From: an uncultured Bacilli bacterium
GTDB taxonomy: Bacteria > Bacillota_I > Bacilli_A > RF39 > UBA660
Assembly: GCA_944371325.1 (NCBI GenBank)
Contig: CALVXO010000017.1
Span: 1 to 34,128, forward strand
Length of the DNA: 34,128 nt
Direction: 5' to 3'
The translations under genes and the position numbers were made by a program. The notes under the pieces were generated by a model. It had not been told where the DNA came from. It ran no database searches and worked only from the letters and a program-made list of their open reading frames with translations. Shown here piece after piece: positions 34,066 through 34,128 of this stretch (positions are counted from its first letter, which is position 1; each line of letters begins with the position of its first letter).

Positions 34066-34094
34066 ATAATTTGCTTATTACTTTTTTCTGTCAA
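34066..34094 (-). promoter_or_regulatory. candidate promoter of the accessory operon
   Basis: TTGACA, a 17-base spacer and AATTAT on the minus strand. The -35 box is perfect and the -10 box is 4 of 6. The start would be about 34059, upstream of the hairpin. Confidence 0.45.
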
Positions 34095-34128
34095 CTTCTT
34101 TGTTTACACTATTGCTAATAATATAGAA

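Larger units (their letters stand above)
27160..34128. mobile_element. left end of an integrative conjugative/mobilizable element, continuing beyond the window
   Basis: The region is bounded on the left by the tRNA-Arg fragment. It contains integrase, excisionase-like and VirD4/TraG-type genes plus small accessory genes, all on the minus strand. The tRNA fragment points left, so an intact tRNA-Arg(UCU) should lie at the far right end. No relaxase or VirB4-type gene is in view, so conjugative versus mobilizable cannot be decided. Confidence 0.8.

Overview
The window is very AT-rich DNA from a low-GC Gram-positive bacterium. It uses the standard bacterial code: TGA ends the radical SAM gene and Trp is read from TGG. 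The regulation is Firmicutes-type (two T-box leaders, strong AAGGTGA/GGAGG ribosome sites), and a D,D-carboxypeptidase and a glutamate racemase imply a peptidoglycan wall. Homologues of SpoIIIAH, GerE and GerM point to an endospore former or a recent descendant of one. The best guess is an uncultured gut member of the Bacilli/Mollicutes-related or Erysipelotrichia-like lineages; the exact taxon cannot be fixed from this window.

From 0.2 to 17.3 kb nearly everything runs on the minus strand and is housekeeping. Reading in the direction of transcription, from right to left: a radical SAM/SPASM enzyme and uvrC; tRNA-Arg(CCG); an XRE-HTH/Bro-N pair lying between two tRNA genes; tRNA-Ala(UGC); an unknown 262-residue protein; polA and a CDF metal transporter; a T-box-controlled serS followed by murI and mutM; a T-box-controlled operon of two unrelated dUTP-hydrolase families plus tyrS; and the t6A set tsaE-tsaB-tsaD with a CofE-like ligase. 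From 17.3 to 19.1 kb a plus-strand pair (YigZ family, D,D-carboxypeptidase) converges on tsf-rpsB. rpsB has a long leader and encodes an S2 with a Rho_N/SAP-like C-terminal tail. From 21.2 to 26.7 kb lie a large prepilin-like surface protein with an in-frame 34-bp repeat, a small sporulation cluster (SpoIIIAH-like, GerE, GerM), a membrane GT2 glycosyltransferase, a CmpB-type membrane protein and a decayed two-helix membrane protein.

At 27.16 kb a 3' fragment of a tRNA-Arg(UCU) gene marks the left end of an integrated element that runs off the right edge. The element carries a tyrosine integrase, an excisionase-like protein, a VirD4/TraG-type coupling ATPase, an unknown protein and a run of small accessory genes, two of which are very short and fit the translational coupling pattern ATGAGTAA. 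This is the accessory part of the window and the most likely place for undescribed functions. It looks like an integrative conjugative or mobilizable element of which only one end is visible.

Two regulatory themes cross the window. Several monocistronic or operon-leading genes have a -10 box 16 to 18 bases before the start codon, which puts the predicted transcript start at the Shine-Dalgarno sequence. Separately, aminoacyl-tRNA synthetase genes sit behind classical T-box terminators.
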